This document shows, piece after piece, positions 6,448-15,530 of a stretch of 36,145 bases of DNA. The stretch's first letter is position 1; each line of letters starts with the position of its first letter. Position numbers and translations under genes: made by a program. This stretch comes from Desulfocapsa sp. (lineage in GTDB: Bacteria > Desulfobacterota > Desulfobulbia > Desulfobulbales > Desulfocapsaceae), in contig JAOZKN010000015.1 in assembly GCA_029935315.1 (NCBI GenBank), positions 1 to 36,145 on the forward strand, given 5' to 3'. Below the pieces are notes generated by a model that saw nothing but the letters and a program-made list of their open reading frames with translations, had not been told where the DNA came from and did no database searches.

Positions 6448-8469
6448 ATGGATAAAACCTTTGAACTCATAGCGCCCTATGCCGCCTCCGGTGATCAGCC
6501 GGACGCCATTGCAAAAATATCCCAAGGGATTGAAAATGGTGACAGGAGCCAGGTACTGCTTGGTGTTACAGGATCAGGTAAAACTTTCACCATGGCTTCC
6601 GTTATTGATCAGGTACAGCGTCCGGCCCTGATCATCGCCCCTAATAAAACGCTTGCCGCACAGCTTTTTTCTGAATTTAAAGAACTGTTTCCAAACAATG
6701 CAGTTGAATATTTTGTTTCCTATTATGATTATTATCAGCCGGAGGCATATATTCCTCAATCGGACACCTATATTGAAAAAGATTCGTCCATCAATGATGC
6801 CATTGATAAAATGCGGCACTCCGCCACCCGTTCACTTCTCACCAGAAGTGATGTTATCATAGTCGCCTCAGTGTCCTGTATTTATGGACTTGGCTCACCT
6901 GATGAATATAAAAATATGCATCTTTTTCTCCGTGTTGATGAAGAATATCCACCGGAAGAGGTGCAACGACGTCTGGTGTTTATGTTGTACGAGCGAAACG
7001 ATATTTCTTTTCATCGTGGAACATTCCGGGTACGTGGAGATGTCATTGATATTTTCCCGGTGCACGAGGAAGATATTGCCCTTCGCATTGAATTTTTCGG
7101 TGATACCATTGATTCCATTTACGTTATAGATCCTTTACGGGGCGTCGTTCTTGAAAAGCTTGACGAGTATACGGTTTTTCCCGGAAGTCATTTTGTAACC
7201 TCTAAAGATCGATTGCAAAAAGCCGTGGAGACCATAAAAATTGAACTGGTGGAACGGCTCGAGTATTTCCGTCAGAGAAGCAGATTACTCGAGTTGCAGC
7301 GGCTTGAGCAGAAAACAATGTTTGATCTGGAGATGATACAGGAACTTGGTTATTGCAATGGTATTGAAAATTATTCCAGACATCTTACGGGAAAAGAGCC
7401 TGGGGTGGCGCCACCCAATCTCCTTGATTATTTCCCGGAAGATTTTCTGCTTTTTCTCGATGAATCACATATTGGCGTGCCGCAGCTGAATGGAATGTAT
7501 AACGGTGATCGTGCACGGAAAAAGACCCTTGTCGAATTTGGCTTTCGCCTGCCTTCTGCACTGGATAACCGGCCCTTGCGTTTTGATGAGTTCAAAAAGC
7601 GGATCAATCAGGTGGTTTATGTGTCAGCTACCCCGGGATCCTATGAAATTGAAAAGGCTGAGGGGCGAATTGTTGGTCAGATAATCAGACCCACAGGACT
7701 TCTGGATCCTAAAATTGAGGTACGACCGGCTTCCAGCCAGGTGGATGATTTGCTGGAAGAGATTCGTGTACGGACAGATCTGAATGAGGCAGTACTGGTA
7801 ACCACGCTTACTAAGCGAATGGCAGAAGATCTTACCGATTATTATGAAAAACTCGATGTGAAAGTTCGATACCTCCATTCTGATATAAAAACCCTTGAAC
7901 GTATAGAACTGATACATGCTTTGCGAAAAGGTGAGTATAATGTTCTGGTGGGTATTAATCTGCTCCGTGAAGGCCTGGATATTCCGGAAGTATCGCTGGT
8001 TGCTGTACTGGACGCAGACAAGGAAGGATTTTTGCGTTCTGAGAGGTCGCTTATTCAGACATGTGGCAGGGCGGCAAGAAATGCCAATGGGATTGTTATC
8101 TTATACGGGGATGACATAACAGGTTCCATGCAGCGAACAATTGACGAAACTGAACGGAGGAGGGAAATTCAAAAGGCCCATAACCAGGAGCATGGAATTA
8201 TTCCAACAACCATTCGCTCAAAGGTCAAAGACACCCTGCACAAACATTTGCAGGCAAGTGGCTATGAAGCGGCAGATGACAGGGAAAATAACCTTCTTAA
8301 GGCCGCAGAAGATATCCCAGTTTATTACAGTATTAAAGAATTGGAGGCTGAAATCAGGAAGCTGGATAAAAAGATGCAGGCGGCTGCAAAAGAACTTGCC
8401 TTTGAAGAGGCAGCTGCTCTGCGTGACAGGATCAAGGCACTTCGTAAACTCGAGATTGAAATCGGATGA
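6448..8469 (+). CDS. uvrB: Excinuclease ABC subunit B
   Basis: A 673-residue UvrB of full length. Visible are Walker A (G-V-T-G-S-G-K-T-F), the damage-probing beta-hairpin ([12 protein letters not shown]), the D-E-S-H box, the helicase motifs (V-S-A-T-P-G and Q-T-C-G-R-A-A-R-N) and a C-terminal UVR domain that contacts UvrC ([13 protein letters not shown]). UvrB loads at DNA lesions with UvrA and recruits UvrC in nucleotide excision repair. The start is supported by the family N terminus (F-x-L-x-x-P-Y-x-x-x-G-D-Q-P) and a GGGA before the ATG. The last 4 bases overlap the acyltransferase gene. Confidence 0.98.
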   Translation: MDKTFELIAPYAASGDQPDAIAKISQGIENGDRSQVLLGVTGSGKTFTMASVIDQVQRPALIIAPNKTLAAQLFSEFKELFPNNAVEYFVSYYDYYQPEAYIPQSDTYIEKDSSINDAIDKMRHSATRSLLTRSDVIIVASVSCIYGLGSPDEYKNMHLFLRVDEEYPPEEVQRRLVFMLYERNDISFHRGTFRVRGDVIDIFPVHEEDIALRIEFFGDTIDSIYVIDPLRGVVLEKLDEYTVFPGSHFVTSKDRLQKAVETIKIELVERLEYFRQRSRLLELQRLEQKTMFDLEMIQELGYCNGIENYSRHLTGKEPGVAPPNLLDYFPEDFLLFLDESHIGVPQLNGMYNGDRARKKTLVEFGFRLPSALDNRPLRFDEFKKRINQVVYVSATPGSYEIEKAEGRIVGQIIRPTGLLDPKIEVRPASSQVDDLLEEIRVRTDLNEAVLVTTLTKRMAEDLTDYYEKLDVKVRYLHSDIKTLERIELIHALRKGEYNVLVGINLLREGLDIPEVSLVAVLDADKEGFLRSERSLIQTCGRAARNANGIVILYGDDITGSMQRTIDETERRREIQKAHNQEHGIIPTTIRSKVKDTLHKHLQASGYEAADDRENNLLKAAEDIPVYYSIKELEAEIRKLDKKMQAAAKELAFEEAAALRDRIKALRKLEIEIG

Positions 8470-9137
8470 AAAGTAAATTCGGGTACAATATCTCTTTACG
8501 ACTAGTACCGTCCCTGCTCTCCTTTATCATCAGAGTATGGTTTTTTACCTGTCGGGTGATTGTGCACGGCCAGGAATACAAGGATAGGACGGTGACAGGA
8601 GAGAATACTGTTGTCGCCTCATTCTGGCATTACAGTTTCCTGTATACCCTGTATCACAATCGAAAAGAAAAAACTGTGGCGATGGTGAGCGGAAGTAAGG
8701 ATGGCGAATATTTAAGCAGGCTTCTGGAGAAGCTTGGCGTGAAGACAGTACGTGGCTCAAGAAATAAAGGGGGGATATCAGCACTGAAGGGCTTGATTCG
8801 CTCCATGCGTGACGGCTACAACGCTGCCCTTGTGGCCGATGGCTCACAAGGTCCTGCCCGGATTGTGCAGCCAGGTGCTATATTACTGGCTTCCCGTGCC
8901 GGTGTCCCGGTGTTACCAATGCTCTGGTCTGCCAATCGTTATATTCGTATCCATTCATGGGATACTACAGCTATCCCGTACCCTTTTTCTAAAGTAGAAT
9001 TTTTCTATGGTGAACCATTGGACGTGCCGCCAAAGATTAAGGCAGAAGAAATAGAAAAATACCGGTTTATTCTGGAAGAGCGTTTAAATGCGCTTTATAA
9101 AGAGGCCTGGCAGTTGCAAGATAAAATTGAACATTAA
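8466..9137 (+). CDS. DUF374 / lysophospholipid acyltransferase-family protein
   Basis: A 223-residue protein of the DUF374 family, related to lysophospholipid and late lipid A acyltransferases. A hydrophobic N-terminal segment ([15 protein letters not shown]) suggests membrane association. The F-W-H motif stands at the usual acyltransferase His position; [16 protein letters not shown] and A-D-G-S-Q-G-P-A-R follow in the order typical of the family. It probably transfers an acyl chain in envelope lipid synthesis; the acceptor is unknown. The ATG overlaps the uvrB stop (ATGA), indicating co-translation. Confidence 0.85.
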   Translation: MKSKFGYNISLRLVPSLLSFIIRVWFFTCRVIVHGQEYKDRTVTGENTVVASFWHYSFLYTLYHNRKEKTVAMVSGSKDGEYLSRLLEKLGVKTVRGSRNKGGISALKGLIRSMRDGYNAALVADGSQGPARIVQPGAILLASRAGVPVLPMLWSANRYIRIHSWDTTAIPYPFSKVEFFYGEPLDVPPKIKAEEIEKYRFILEERLNALYKEAWQLQDKIEH

Positions 9138-9148
9138 TCAAGAGTTTT

Positions 9149-9221
9149 ACTTAGCCATCGTGAATCTGAGGTTTTTACGCGTTTTAAACTCGTAAAAAAC
9201 CTAAACCTAAGATGGCTAAGT
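9149..9221. repeat. Long imperfect inverted repeat (REP/MITE-like)
   Basis: A 73-bp element whose ends are perfect inverted copies of ACTTAGCCATC (9149-9159 and 9211-9221). A second matching block further in (GGTTTTTACG near 9170, CGTAAAAAACC near 9191) encloses a short centre. It occupies the gap between the acyltransferase and cobyrinate synthase genes. There is no T-run, so it is not a standard terminator. A related half-element may lie near 22660. Confidence 0.65.
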
Positions 9222-9290
9222 AGATAAGCACCCCAAAAAGACCGGGTATAAACTCCGACTTCGAAAAACTTCATATGTTAACGAGATACA

Positions 9291-10673
9291 ATGACTAAAG
9301 GAATAGTTGTCGCCGGGCTTGCCGGTGGATCAGGGAAGAGTGTCGTCGCTGTTGGTTTGATAGCTGCCCTTGCACGTCAGGGGAAAAAAGTGGCTCCTTT
9401 TAAGAAAGGGCCCGACTATATAGATGCCGGATGGATGAAGCTTGCAGCAGGGCAGAATTGTTACAACCTCGATCCTTATCTTATGGATGAAGAGATTATC
9501 CGATCCTCTTTTGTGACTCAATCCGTAAATGCTGACATTGCAATTCTTGAAGGAAACAGAGGATTGTATGATGGTGTAAATCCGGAAGGAGGGTATTCAA
9601 CTGCCGAACTTTCCCTCTTATTAAATCTGCCAGTCCTCCTGGTTGTCAATTGCACGAAGACAACCCGAACAGTTGCGGCCATGGTTCTGGGTTGTATGAA
9701 ACTTGATGAACGTATCGATATCCGGGGTGTTGTGCTTAATCAGATTGGAACAAAACGACATCAGTCCATTGTTACCCAGGCAATAGAAAAATATACCGGT
9801 ATTCCAGTATTAGGTGCAGTCCCACGTATGAAACGTGATATTTTTCCCATGCGCCATCTGGGTGTTACCCCGCACCAGGAGTATGAAGGGAGTGAGCAGG
9901 CAATGGATTTCTTAGCCGAAACGGCCGCTGAGCACCTCGATCTTGATCGTATTCTTGAGGTGATGGCCGAGATTCCACTTCCTGCTGAAATAAAGAAACC
10001 CGGTAAAGCGAAAGATAAAATGCGTATAGGCTTGCTTGTTGATGCTGCTTTTCAGTTTTATTATTCAGAAAATCTTGAGGCTCTGGAAGAGGCAGGTGCA
10101 GAGCTCATTGCCATTAACGCCCTTGAGGAAGAATGTCTGCCACCACTTGACGGTCTCTATATAGGAGGCGGGTTTCCTGAAACATCTGCCAGACTTCTTG
10201 CTGCCAACACCTCTTTTAGAAACTCAGTAAAAGATGCTGCTGAAGAGGGTCTGCCCATTTATGCAGAATGTGGGGGCCTTATTTATTTGGGAGAATCCAT
10301 TGCACTCGATGGTGAGGTGTATCCACTTGCCGGCGTTTTCCCTGTTCGTTTTGCTATGTCAAAAAAACCGCAGGCCCACGGCTATTCTGTTTTTGTAACC
10401 GATGGTGATAATCCTTTTTACATGGAAGGCCAGGAGGTCAAGGGACACGAATTTCGCTATTCAACTATTGTTGACTGGCCAGGCAATGCAGCGGATTTAG
10501 CCTTTAGTATGAAAAGGGGGACGGGATTTAGTGAGGGGAGAGACGGATTGACAACAAAGAATGTTCTGGCGCTCTACACACATGTGCATGCCCTGGGAAC
10601 CCCTGCATGGGCACAGGGATTTATGCAACGGTGTCGTGAGGAAAGAGAAAGACAGGCGTCTCTGCGGAAGTAA
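9291..10673 (+). CDS. cbiA/cobB: Cobyrinate a,c-diamide synthase
   Basis: A 460-residue protein of the CobB/CbiA family. The N-terminal dethiobiotin-synthase-like ATPase domain has the P-loop variant G-L-A-G-G-S-G-K-S and the K-K-G-P-D-Y-I-D segment. The C-terminal glutamine amidotransferase domain has the nucleophile in Y-A-E-C-G-G-L and a late H in Y-T-H-V-H. It amidates the a and c side chains of (hydrogeno)cobyrinic acid in corrin synthesis, using Gln and ATP. No other corrin genes are adjacent; a cobalamin riboswitch lies 20 kb away on the same strand. The Shine-Dalgarno is weak (CGAGA). Cobyrinate and hydrogenobyrinate specificity cannot be separated from sequence alone. Confidence 0.93.
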   Translation: MTKGIVVAGLAGGSGKSVVAVGLIAALARQGKKVAPFKKGPDYIDAGWMKLAAGQNCYNLDPYLMDEEIIRSSFVTQSVNADIAILEGNRGLYDGVNPEGGYSTAELSLLLNLPVLLVVNCTKTTRTVAAMVLGCMKLDERIDIRGVVLNQIGTKRHQSIVTQAIEKYTGIPVLGAVPRMKRDIFPMRHLGVTPHQEYEGSEQAMDFLAETAAEHLDLDRILEVMAEIPLPAEIKKPGKAKDKMRIGLLVDAAFQFYYSENLEALEEAGAELIAINALEEECLPPLDGLYIGGGFPETSARLLAANTSFRNSVKDAAEEGLPIYAECGGLIYLGESIALDGEVYPLAGVFPVRFAMSKKPQAHGYSVFVTDGDNPFYMEGQEVKGHEFRYSTIVDWPGNAADLAFSMKRGTGFSEGRDGLTTKNVLALYTHVHALGTPAWAQGFMQRCREERERQASLRK

Positions 10674-10691
10674 ATGATTAGCTTCCGCAGA
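10661..10691. terminator. Hairpin at convergent gene ends
   Basis: A perfect 10-bp inverted repeat (TCTGCGGAAG 10661-10670 and its complement 10682-10691) includes the last codons of the cobyrinate synthase gene and stands just before the end of the convergent coiled-coil gene. There is no T-run on either strand, so termination efficiency is uncertain. Confidence 0.5.
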
Positions 10692-10703
10692 ACGCGCTGG
10701 TAT

Positions 10704-12596
10704 TTATATCTGTTCTTCGCTTGATTCCTGCTCTTCCTGCTCCTCAGCAGGGATACTTTCTTCAGCGGCTTCTTCCTGGACTTTTTCCATCACTTCATCC
10801 AGGGTTTCAGGAGCTTCATTCTTGATTATCCTGAGTTCCATAGGCTGTTCTTCTGTCATCTCTTCAGCTTCGGAATCTGCAGCTTCGGTTTGTGAAGTGT
10901 CTGGCTGTTTTTCTTCTTTGGGGAGAGTACCAGCGGCCTTTGCGGCAGCAACCTCTTCGATGAGACGGGCAATACGTTTTTCGTGTTCTACATTGATTTT
11001 GTCATTTTTGCTTATTCTCATTTCAGCTTCAACACAATAGCCTTCAAGTTCTACACGTCGACTATTTACATCTACAAGTCGTTTTTCCAGTTGCTGGATG
11101 GTTGTCTGCTGTTCGCTGACTTCAGTCTGAAGGGAATCAGAATTGGAATCCTGTCCTGCTTTGGCTTCCACAGCTTTTACGAGCTGCTGTTGGAGGTCTG
11201 TAAAATTATTTGTAAGGGCAGCATATCTTTCTTCAGATTCGCTCAGTGCCTGTTTCAGGGGGACAATTTTGCTTGCCAGTAATTGACGGGTATCTTCTTC
11301 CTGTAACAGTGCGACCTCCTTGCTTTCGAGGACACCGCTTAAGGTGGAAAGTTCTGTTTGTACATTTGCGTTAGCTGTCTTTGCAGAATTCAATTCCTCG
11401 GTAAGGGTCTTTCTTTCGTTTTGCACTGCCGCGAGATTTGTTTGCGCCTGACTGAGGGATTTTGCCAGCTGAGTGTACTGTGTTGCTCCTTGAGTGAGTT
11501 GCAGTTCAAGAGTTGTAATCTTTTCAGTAAGTGGCTCGGCTATGGCCAGACTCTGGGTCTGGGCAGCCTGAAGTTCTTTGTCTTTGTTGTCCAGATCACC
11601 TTTGAGCTGAGTACTGTTTAGTTTGATGCCATTAATTTTATTCTGAAGTATCCGAATATCGTTATCTTTTGCGGAATTTGTTAAGCGAAGCTGTTCAATC
11701 TCAGTGGCATAGGATGTTACAAGCTCACCGTTTGAAGTGAGTTTGTTCTGCAGCTCTTGAAGGAGATTTTTATGTTCCTGTATTTCAAGGCCGAGATCAT
11801 CGTTTTCAAGACTCAGCTTTATTATTAATGCCTGGCTTTCATCATTGGCTGCAGAATCATTCTCAGCCTGCACGAACGCCTGAGCTTGCGCATCCGGATT
11901 GTTCTTCCAGTTTAACTGGGTGGTGAGCTGCTCTACAGTTGCTGTTTTTGTGGCCAGTTCATCAAGGATAAGTTTGAGATTGAGTTTCTCATTGCTGTCT
12001 TTAACCTGGAGAAGTGTCATGTCTTCAGCAGATTTGTCAAGTTTCTCTTTGTAGATCTGTATTACCCTGTCTTTTTGCGCCAGAGTTTCAATAAATTCCT
12101 CAAGCTCAGCTTCTCTTGTTATTATTTCCTGCTGAGTGGTATGAAGGATTGCAGCAAGTTCAGACTTTTGTTGATGAGCCGTAGTAATGTCATCGGTACT
12201 TTTGTTGAGTAACTGCTGGTGTTCTTCCTGCTGTATTTGTAACGCTGCAATTTCGGTCAGCTGTTTTTCGGCTATATCCACCTGCGTTTGCAATTCTGCC
12301 TGGAAATCGTCAAGTTGCTGGATGTAAACCAGCTTTTCCTGTTCTGTCGTTTTCAGGTTGTTTTGGAGTGTGGGAATAAGCTTGTTCCGGGCCACGGTGT
12401 GTTGGACTGTTGTTTGTGCCGAGACCAGTTCTTCTCTGATGGATTCAATGGCAGTCTCTTTTGCAGTAATAGCACTTTGAATGTCTGTTATGTCCAGCTG
12501 CAGTTGGGCATTTTTTTGCATTGAAAAAATGAGGAACATGAGGACAATGGAAATTGCAAAGAAACTTCCGAAGAGAATTTTGCCTGTAGAATTCAT
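10704..12596 (-). CDS. Membrane-anchored long coiled-coil protein
   Basis: I do not recognise a family. The 630-residue product starts at 12596, where AGGAG lies 9 nt upstream; a longer frame to 12650 lacks a ribosome site. One N-terminal hydrophobic helix (residues about 6-25, I-L-F-G-S-F-F-A-I-S-I-V-L-M-F-L-I-F) is followed by about 500 residues rich in Q, E, L, K, T and A with heptad-like spacing, i.e. a long coiled coil. The C-terminal ~70 residues are very acidic, mostly E. Only one Cys is seen. With the N terminus inside, the rod would lie in the periplasm. It could be a structural or envelope-spacing protein, or resemble tropomyosin-like or SMC-like rods by composition only. It is convergent with the cobyrinate synthase gene and forms its own unit. 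Confidence 0.75.
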   Translation of the reverse strand: MNSTGKILFGSFFAISIVLMFLIFSMQKNAQLQLDITDIQSAITAKETAIESIREELVSAQTTVQHTVARNKLIPTLQNNLKTTEQEKLVYIQQLDDFQAELQTQVDIAEKQLTEIAALQIQQEEHQQLLNKSTDDITTAHQQKSELAAILHTTQQEIITREAELEEFIETLAQKDRVIQIYKEKLDKSAEDMTLLQVKDSNEKLNLKLILDELATKTATVEQLTTQLNWKNNPDAQAQAFVQAENDSAANDESQALIIKLSLENDDLGLEIQEHKNLLQELQNKLTSNGELVTSYATEIEQLRLTNSAKDNDIRILQNKINGIKLNSTQLKGDLDNKDKELQAAQTQSLAIAEPLTEKITTLELQLTQGATQYTQLAKSLSQAQTNLAAVQNERKTLTEELNSAKTANANVQTELSTLSGVLESKEVALLQEEDTRQLLASKIVPLKQALSESEERYAALTNNFTDLQQQLVKAVEAKAGQDSNSDSLQTEVSEQQTTIQQLEKRLVDVNSRRVELEGYCVEAEMRISKNDKINVEHEKRIARLIEEVAAAKAAGTLPKEEKQPDTSQTEAADSEAEEMTEEQPMELRIIKNEAPETLDEVMEKVQEEAAEESIPAEEQEEQESSEEQI

Positions 12597-12832
12597 AGTG
12601 ATTTCTCCTAAACGATGAAAAGCATAACGTTTTTTTATGTGAGTGCCCACAAAAGGCTAAAAGTGAATACTTTGAAACTGTGTTATTTTCTGCTACTCCA
12701 AGGGTAAATAAAAACTGACATTTTTACGAAAAACAACCACCACAAGACTATACATAAAATACAGGTGTCAGGCAATCCCAACCTAAAGAAACAGCCCCTT
12801 TTTTAGCTCCCTGATTCCATTAAATGGCTAAA

Positions 12833-13189
12833 TTAGCTGGTAGAAGGCATGGTACCAAAAACCTTGGAATTAATTTTTTCTTTTTCACTGTCACTTGGTT
12901 CAGGTTTCTGCCAGTGGATAAACTCTTCTGTGACGCGCATAAAATGGCCGTTGTCTTCCTTACATTTAGAGCAGATGCTATCCGCCTGATCACGATACAT
13001 AATGAGTTTTGAGGCGGCCTCTCCATCTTTGGACACAGCAGCCATCTTCTTGCATCCGCATTCCAGGCGAACGATAACGACGCCTATGCCATCAGGGCTT
13101 CCTTCGAGGATGCCGGAAATCATGGCGGTTTCATTTTTTTCTGCAATAAGGGCCGTATTCTTTTTTGAAAGTTGTTTTGATTTTGCCAT
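12833..13189 (-). CDS. Small Cys-containing protein of unknown function
   Basis: A 118-residue protein from the ATG at 13189 (M-A-K-S-K-Q). An in-frame GTG at 13234 would add 15 residues; neither start has a clear Shine-Dalgarno. A basic N terminus is followed by a beta-rich segment (G-V-V-I-V-R-L-E-C-G-C-K-K-M-A-A-V) and a C-x2-C pair (I-C-S-K-C-K). The C-G-C and C-S-K-C pairs could bind a metal. The tail is charged and ends near P-S-T-S. I recognise no family. It stands alone between the coiled-coil gene and a 390-bp gap. Confidence 0.6.
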   Translation of the reverse strand: MAKSKQLSKKNTALIAEKNETAMISGILEGSPDGIGVVIVRLECGCKKMAAVSKDGEAASKLIMYRDQADSICSKCKEDNGHFMRVTEEFIHWQKPEPSDSEKEKINSKVFGTMPSTS

Positions 13190-13582
13190 TGTCTTTTTGT
13201 TTTTTGTGTTAATTGAAGAGTATTGACCGTTCACAAAAGATTTTCAGCTCTCAGTTCTTTCTTTTTGGGGAGGAACTGTAGAGTAAAATCCAGTACCTGA
13301 TGAGCGTATCAATGCAAAGTTTGTTGAGTCGATGACAATACTAGATAGTGATGATAATGGTCAATGATTTTCCTGTGTGTCTATGGTTTTCAGGCTTGAA
13401 AAATGATCCCGTTTTCTCATTCAATGTCATTAATAAAAGGATGAAATATCCTTGACAAACATCAGACACTGAATTAATTGATCGTTACAAATTGAGCATT
13501 CCAGAATCCTGCTGTTATTTATTAGAAACTACGGCAGATACCAAAGGTAACTGTTTATTTAAGACCTGTTTGTTGGAGTATT
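13190..13582. other. Intergenic region upstream of ferredoxin
   Basis: No gene is seen. A TTGACA at 13452-13457 is a possible plus-strand -35 for the ferredoxin gene, but the matching -10 (TAATTG at 13475) is poor. An AT-rich stretch near 13420-13450 is the only other feature I notice. Confidence 0.4.
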
Positions 13583-13771
13583 ATGAGCTGGGAAGTAATT
13601 GTAGATAAAGATAAGTGTGCTGGTGATGAAGAATGTGTTAATGCCTGTCCTGCACAGGTTTATGAGATGGTAGATGGTAAAGCAGAAGTTGTTGAAGAAG
13701 ATGAGTGTCTCGGTTGTGAGACCTGTGTTGAAGTATGTCCTGAGGATGCCATCACCGTTACTGAAATGTAA
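13583..13771 (+). CDS. Small ferredoxin with an Asp at one cluster-ligand position
   Basis: A 62-residue bacterial-type ferredoxin. The second motif is canonical (C42-x2-C45-x2-C48-x3-C52-P) and binds a [4Fe-4S] cluster. The first reads C12-x2-D15-x2-C18-x3-C22-P, with Asp where the second Cys normally stands. In Desulfovibrio africanus ferredoxin III and Pyrococcus furiosus ferredoxin the same Asp allows a [3Fe-4S] cluster that can take up a fourth metal. The protein is strongly acidic, as expected for a low-potential electron carrier. GGAG lies a few bases before the ATG. It is probably transcribed alone, with a hairpin about 130 nt downstream. Confidence 0.93.
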   Translation: MSWEVIVDKDKCAGDEECVNACPAQVYEMVDGKAEVVEEDECLGCETCVEVCPEDAITVTEM

Positions 13772-13904
13772 TTGTTATACACGCTGGTCGCTCCTGATTC
13801 TTTTCCGTTTGAGGAAACGAATTTGGTGAAGGAGTTTTACCATTCTTAACGGTAGTGTGTCTGTTGCCTTCTGAAATGTCATTGAATGGTGCACTGTGTT
13901 GCAA

Positions 13905-13941
13905 GCCTATTCCCTTAAAGGGAGTAGGCTTCTCGTGTTTT
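13905..13941 (+). terminator. Hairpin with weak T-tract after ferredoxin
   Basis: A 10-bp stem (GCCTATTCCC 13905-13914 with GGGAGTAGGC 13920-13929, one G-U pair) and a short loop, followed by a T-rich but interrupted tract. It may end the ferredoxin transcript or lie in the leader of the next gene. Confidence 0.5.
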
Positions 13942-13959
13942 AAGGAAATATAAATAATA

Positions 13960-14400
13960 ATGGGACATAATCTATCACAATTGAAGCCGGGAGCTCCACG
14001 TTCTGCCCATCTTTTTGTGGCTGCCCTGATGTGGTCTTGTGTCGGCTTACTGCTTATATTTCGTGGAACTGTCTGGCTCTACGGGATCGGTCAATTATGG
14101 ATTGTACTCCCCGCAATTTTTTTCGGTAGCCTGAAAGCCATCTATATGCTCGATCGTTCTGCTAATAAAAATATCAAACGTATTGTTGCAGGGAAGGACG
14201 GGAAATGTCTTGGTGCTGTGTATTCATGGAAGACATGGCTTCTGGTTTTGCTGATGATGGGCATGGGCTGTTTGCTCAGGAATTCAACATTACCAAAAGA
14301 ATTTCTTGGCTTGTTTTACGTGTCCATTGGCTGGGCACTCTTTTTTGCTTCACGGAAGAGCTGGATTGCCTGGATTAATGAGACCAGGAAGGCCTGTTAA
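13960..14400 (+). CDS. Four-helix membrane protein of unknown function
   Basis: A 146-residue protein with four hydrophobic segments at about residues 17-35, 44-60, 89-105 and 113-128 and a short polar loop between the second and third (S-A-N-K-N-I-K-R-I). No catalytic motif or known family is recognised. It ends 2 nt before the alr ATG, so it is very probably the first gene of the alr-argS transcript. AAGGA stands about 14 nt upstream of the ATG, rather far. Confidence 0.75.
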   Translation: MGHNLSQLKPGAPRSAHLFVAALMWSCVGLLLIFRGTVWLYGIGQLWIVLPAIFFGSLKAIYMLDRSANKNIKRIVAGKDGKCLGAVYSWKTWLLVLLMMGMGCLLRNSTLPKEFLGLFYVSIGWALFFASRKSWIAWINETRKAC

Positions 14401-14402
14401 CG

Positions 14403-15530
14403 ATGCAAAGCCATTCTTTTAATCAGGTTGAAATAAGTCGTTCTGCACTTCGTCATAATTTCAGTCTGTTGAAAAGGCGTATGCCACCTGATACACCGAT
14501 TCTTGCCATGGTTAAAGCCGATGCCTACGGACATGGTATGGTGGAGGCATCTCAAGCGTTTCAGGAAGCCGGGTGTTGTGAATTTGGCGTGGCAGAACTT
14601 TGTGAAGCGGTAAGGTTGCGGGAGAGTGGAATCACCCGAAATATCTATGTCTTTCTCGGCTTTAAGCTTTTTGATGTTGCCCTGTTTTTTGAGTATAATC
14701 TGATTCCTGTGATCTTCGATATTGAGAGTGCAAGGGCACTGTCTGATGAAGCGGTCAGCCGGAACACGGAAATCACAGTCCATGTTAAAGTAGATTGTGG
14801 GATGACGCGACTTGGTATCGTCCCCGGTGAACTTGGGGATTTTGTCACAGTACTTTGCACCTTACCGGGGATCAAGTACGGTGGACTCGCCAGTCATTTT
14901 CCACGATCTGATGAACCGGATTCCACACAGACAAGGGAACAGTTTGCCCGTTTCAACCAATTAGCTGCTGCCGACGCGAAAGTTTCTGAGATTGTAGTGC
15001 ATACCGCTAACTCCGGAGGAATTCTCTACTTTCCTGATAGCTCCTGTGGTATGGTACGTGCTGGAATCGCTCTGTATGGATATTATCCCGATGGGAAAAA
15101 TGGTATCCTTCGGCAGAGCGGAGAAAAGCTCCAACCCACCATGACATTTAAGAGTCGTGTCCTGCAGGTGAAAACGGTAGATGCCGGAACCGGTGTCAGT
15201 TACGGGCACACCTACACCACAACCAGGGAAACAACGATTGCCGTTTTACCCATAGGCTATGAGGATGGATTGTCTCGTTGCCTATCCAATAAAGGTGAAG
15301 TACTTATCCATGACAAACGTGTTCCCATTGTCGGACGAATATGTATGAACTTGTGTATGGTTGATGTCAGCAGTATTGAACATGTACGTGCTGGTGATGA
15401 AGTCGTGATCATGGGCAGTCAGGGAAATGAAACAATTACCGGTGATGATATCGCCGATTTGATGGGCAGTATCTCTTATGAGGTTCTCTGTCTGTTTGGA
15501 AATAATAATGAAAGAACATATATAGAATGA
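14403..15530 (+). CDS. alr: Alanine racemase
   Basis: A 375-residue, full-length, PLP-dependent racemase that makes D-alanine for peptidoglycan. The PLP lysine is K38 in A-M-V-K-A-D-A-Y-G-H-G. The other catalytic region, V-S-Y-G-H-T-Y, carries the tyrosine, and the C-terminal beta domain has the family's G-R-I-C-M-N and G-D-E-V-V-I-M-G segments. AGGAAGG lies upstream of the ATG, inside the end of the membrane protein gene. The stop overlaps the argS start by 4 nt. Confidence 0.97.
   Translation: MQSHSFNQVEISRSALRHNFSLLKRRMPPDTPILAMVKADAYGHGMVEASQAFQEAGCCEFGVAELCEAVRLRESGITRNIYVFLGFKLFDVALFFEYNLIPVIFDIESARALSDEAVSRNTEITVHVKVDCGMTRLGIVPGELGDFVTVLCTLPGIKYGGLASHFPRSDEPDSTQTREQFARFNQLAAADAKVSEIVVHTANSGGILYFPDSSCGMVRAGIALYGYYPDGKNGILRQSGEKLQPTMTFKSRVLQVKTVDAGTGVSYGHTYTTTRETTIAVLPIGYEDGLSRCLSNKGEVLIHDKRVPIVGRICMNLCMVDVSSIEHVRAGDEVVIMGSQGNETITGDDIADLMGSISYEVLCLFGNNNERTYIE

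Noticed and set aside
12597-12650. N-terminal extension of the coiled-coil protein
   Set aside because: The ATG at 12596 has an AGGAG at good spacing and starts directly before the membrane helix; the extension has neither.
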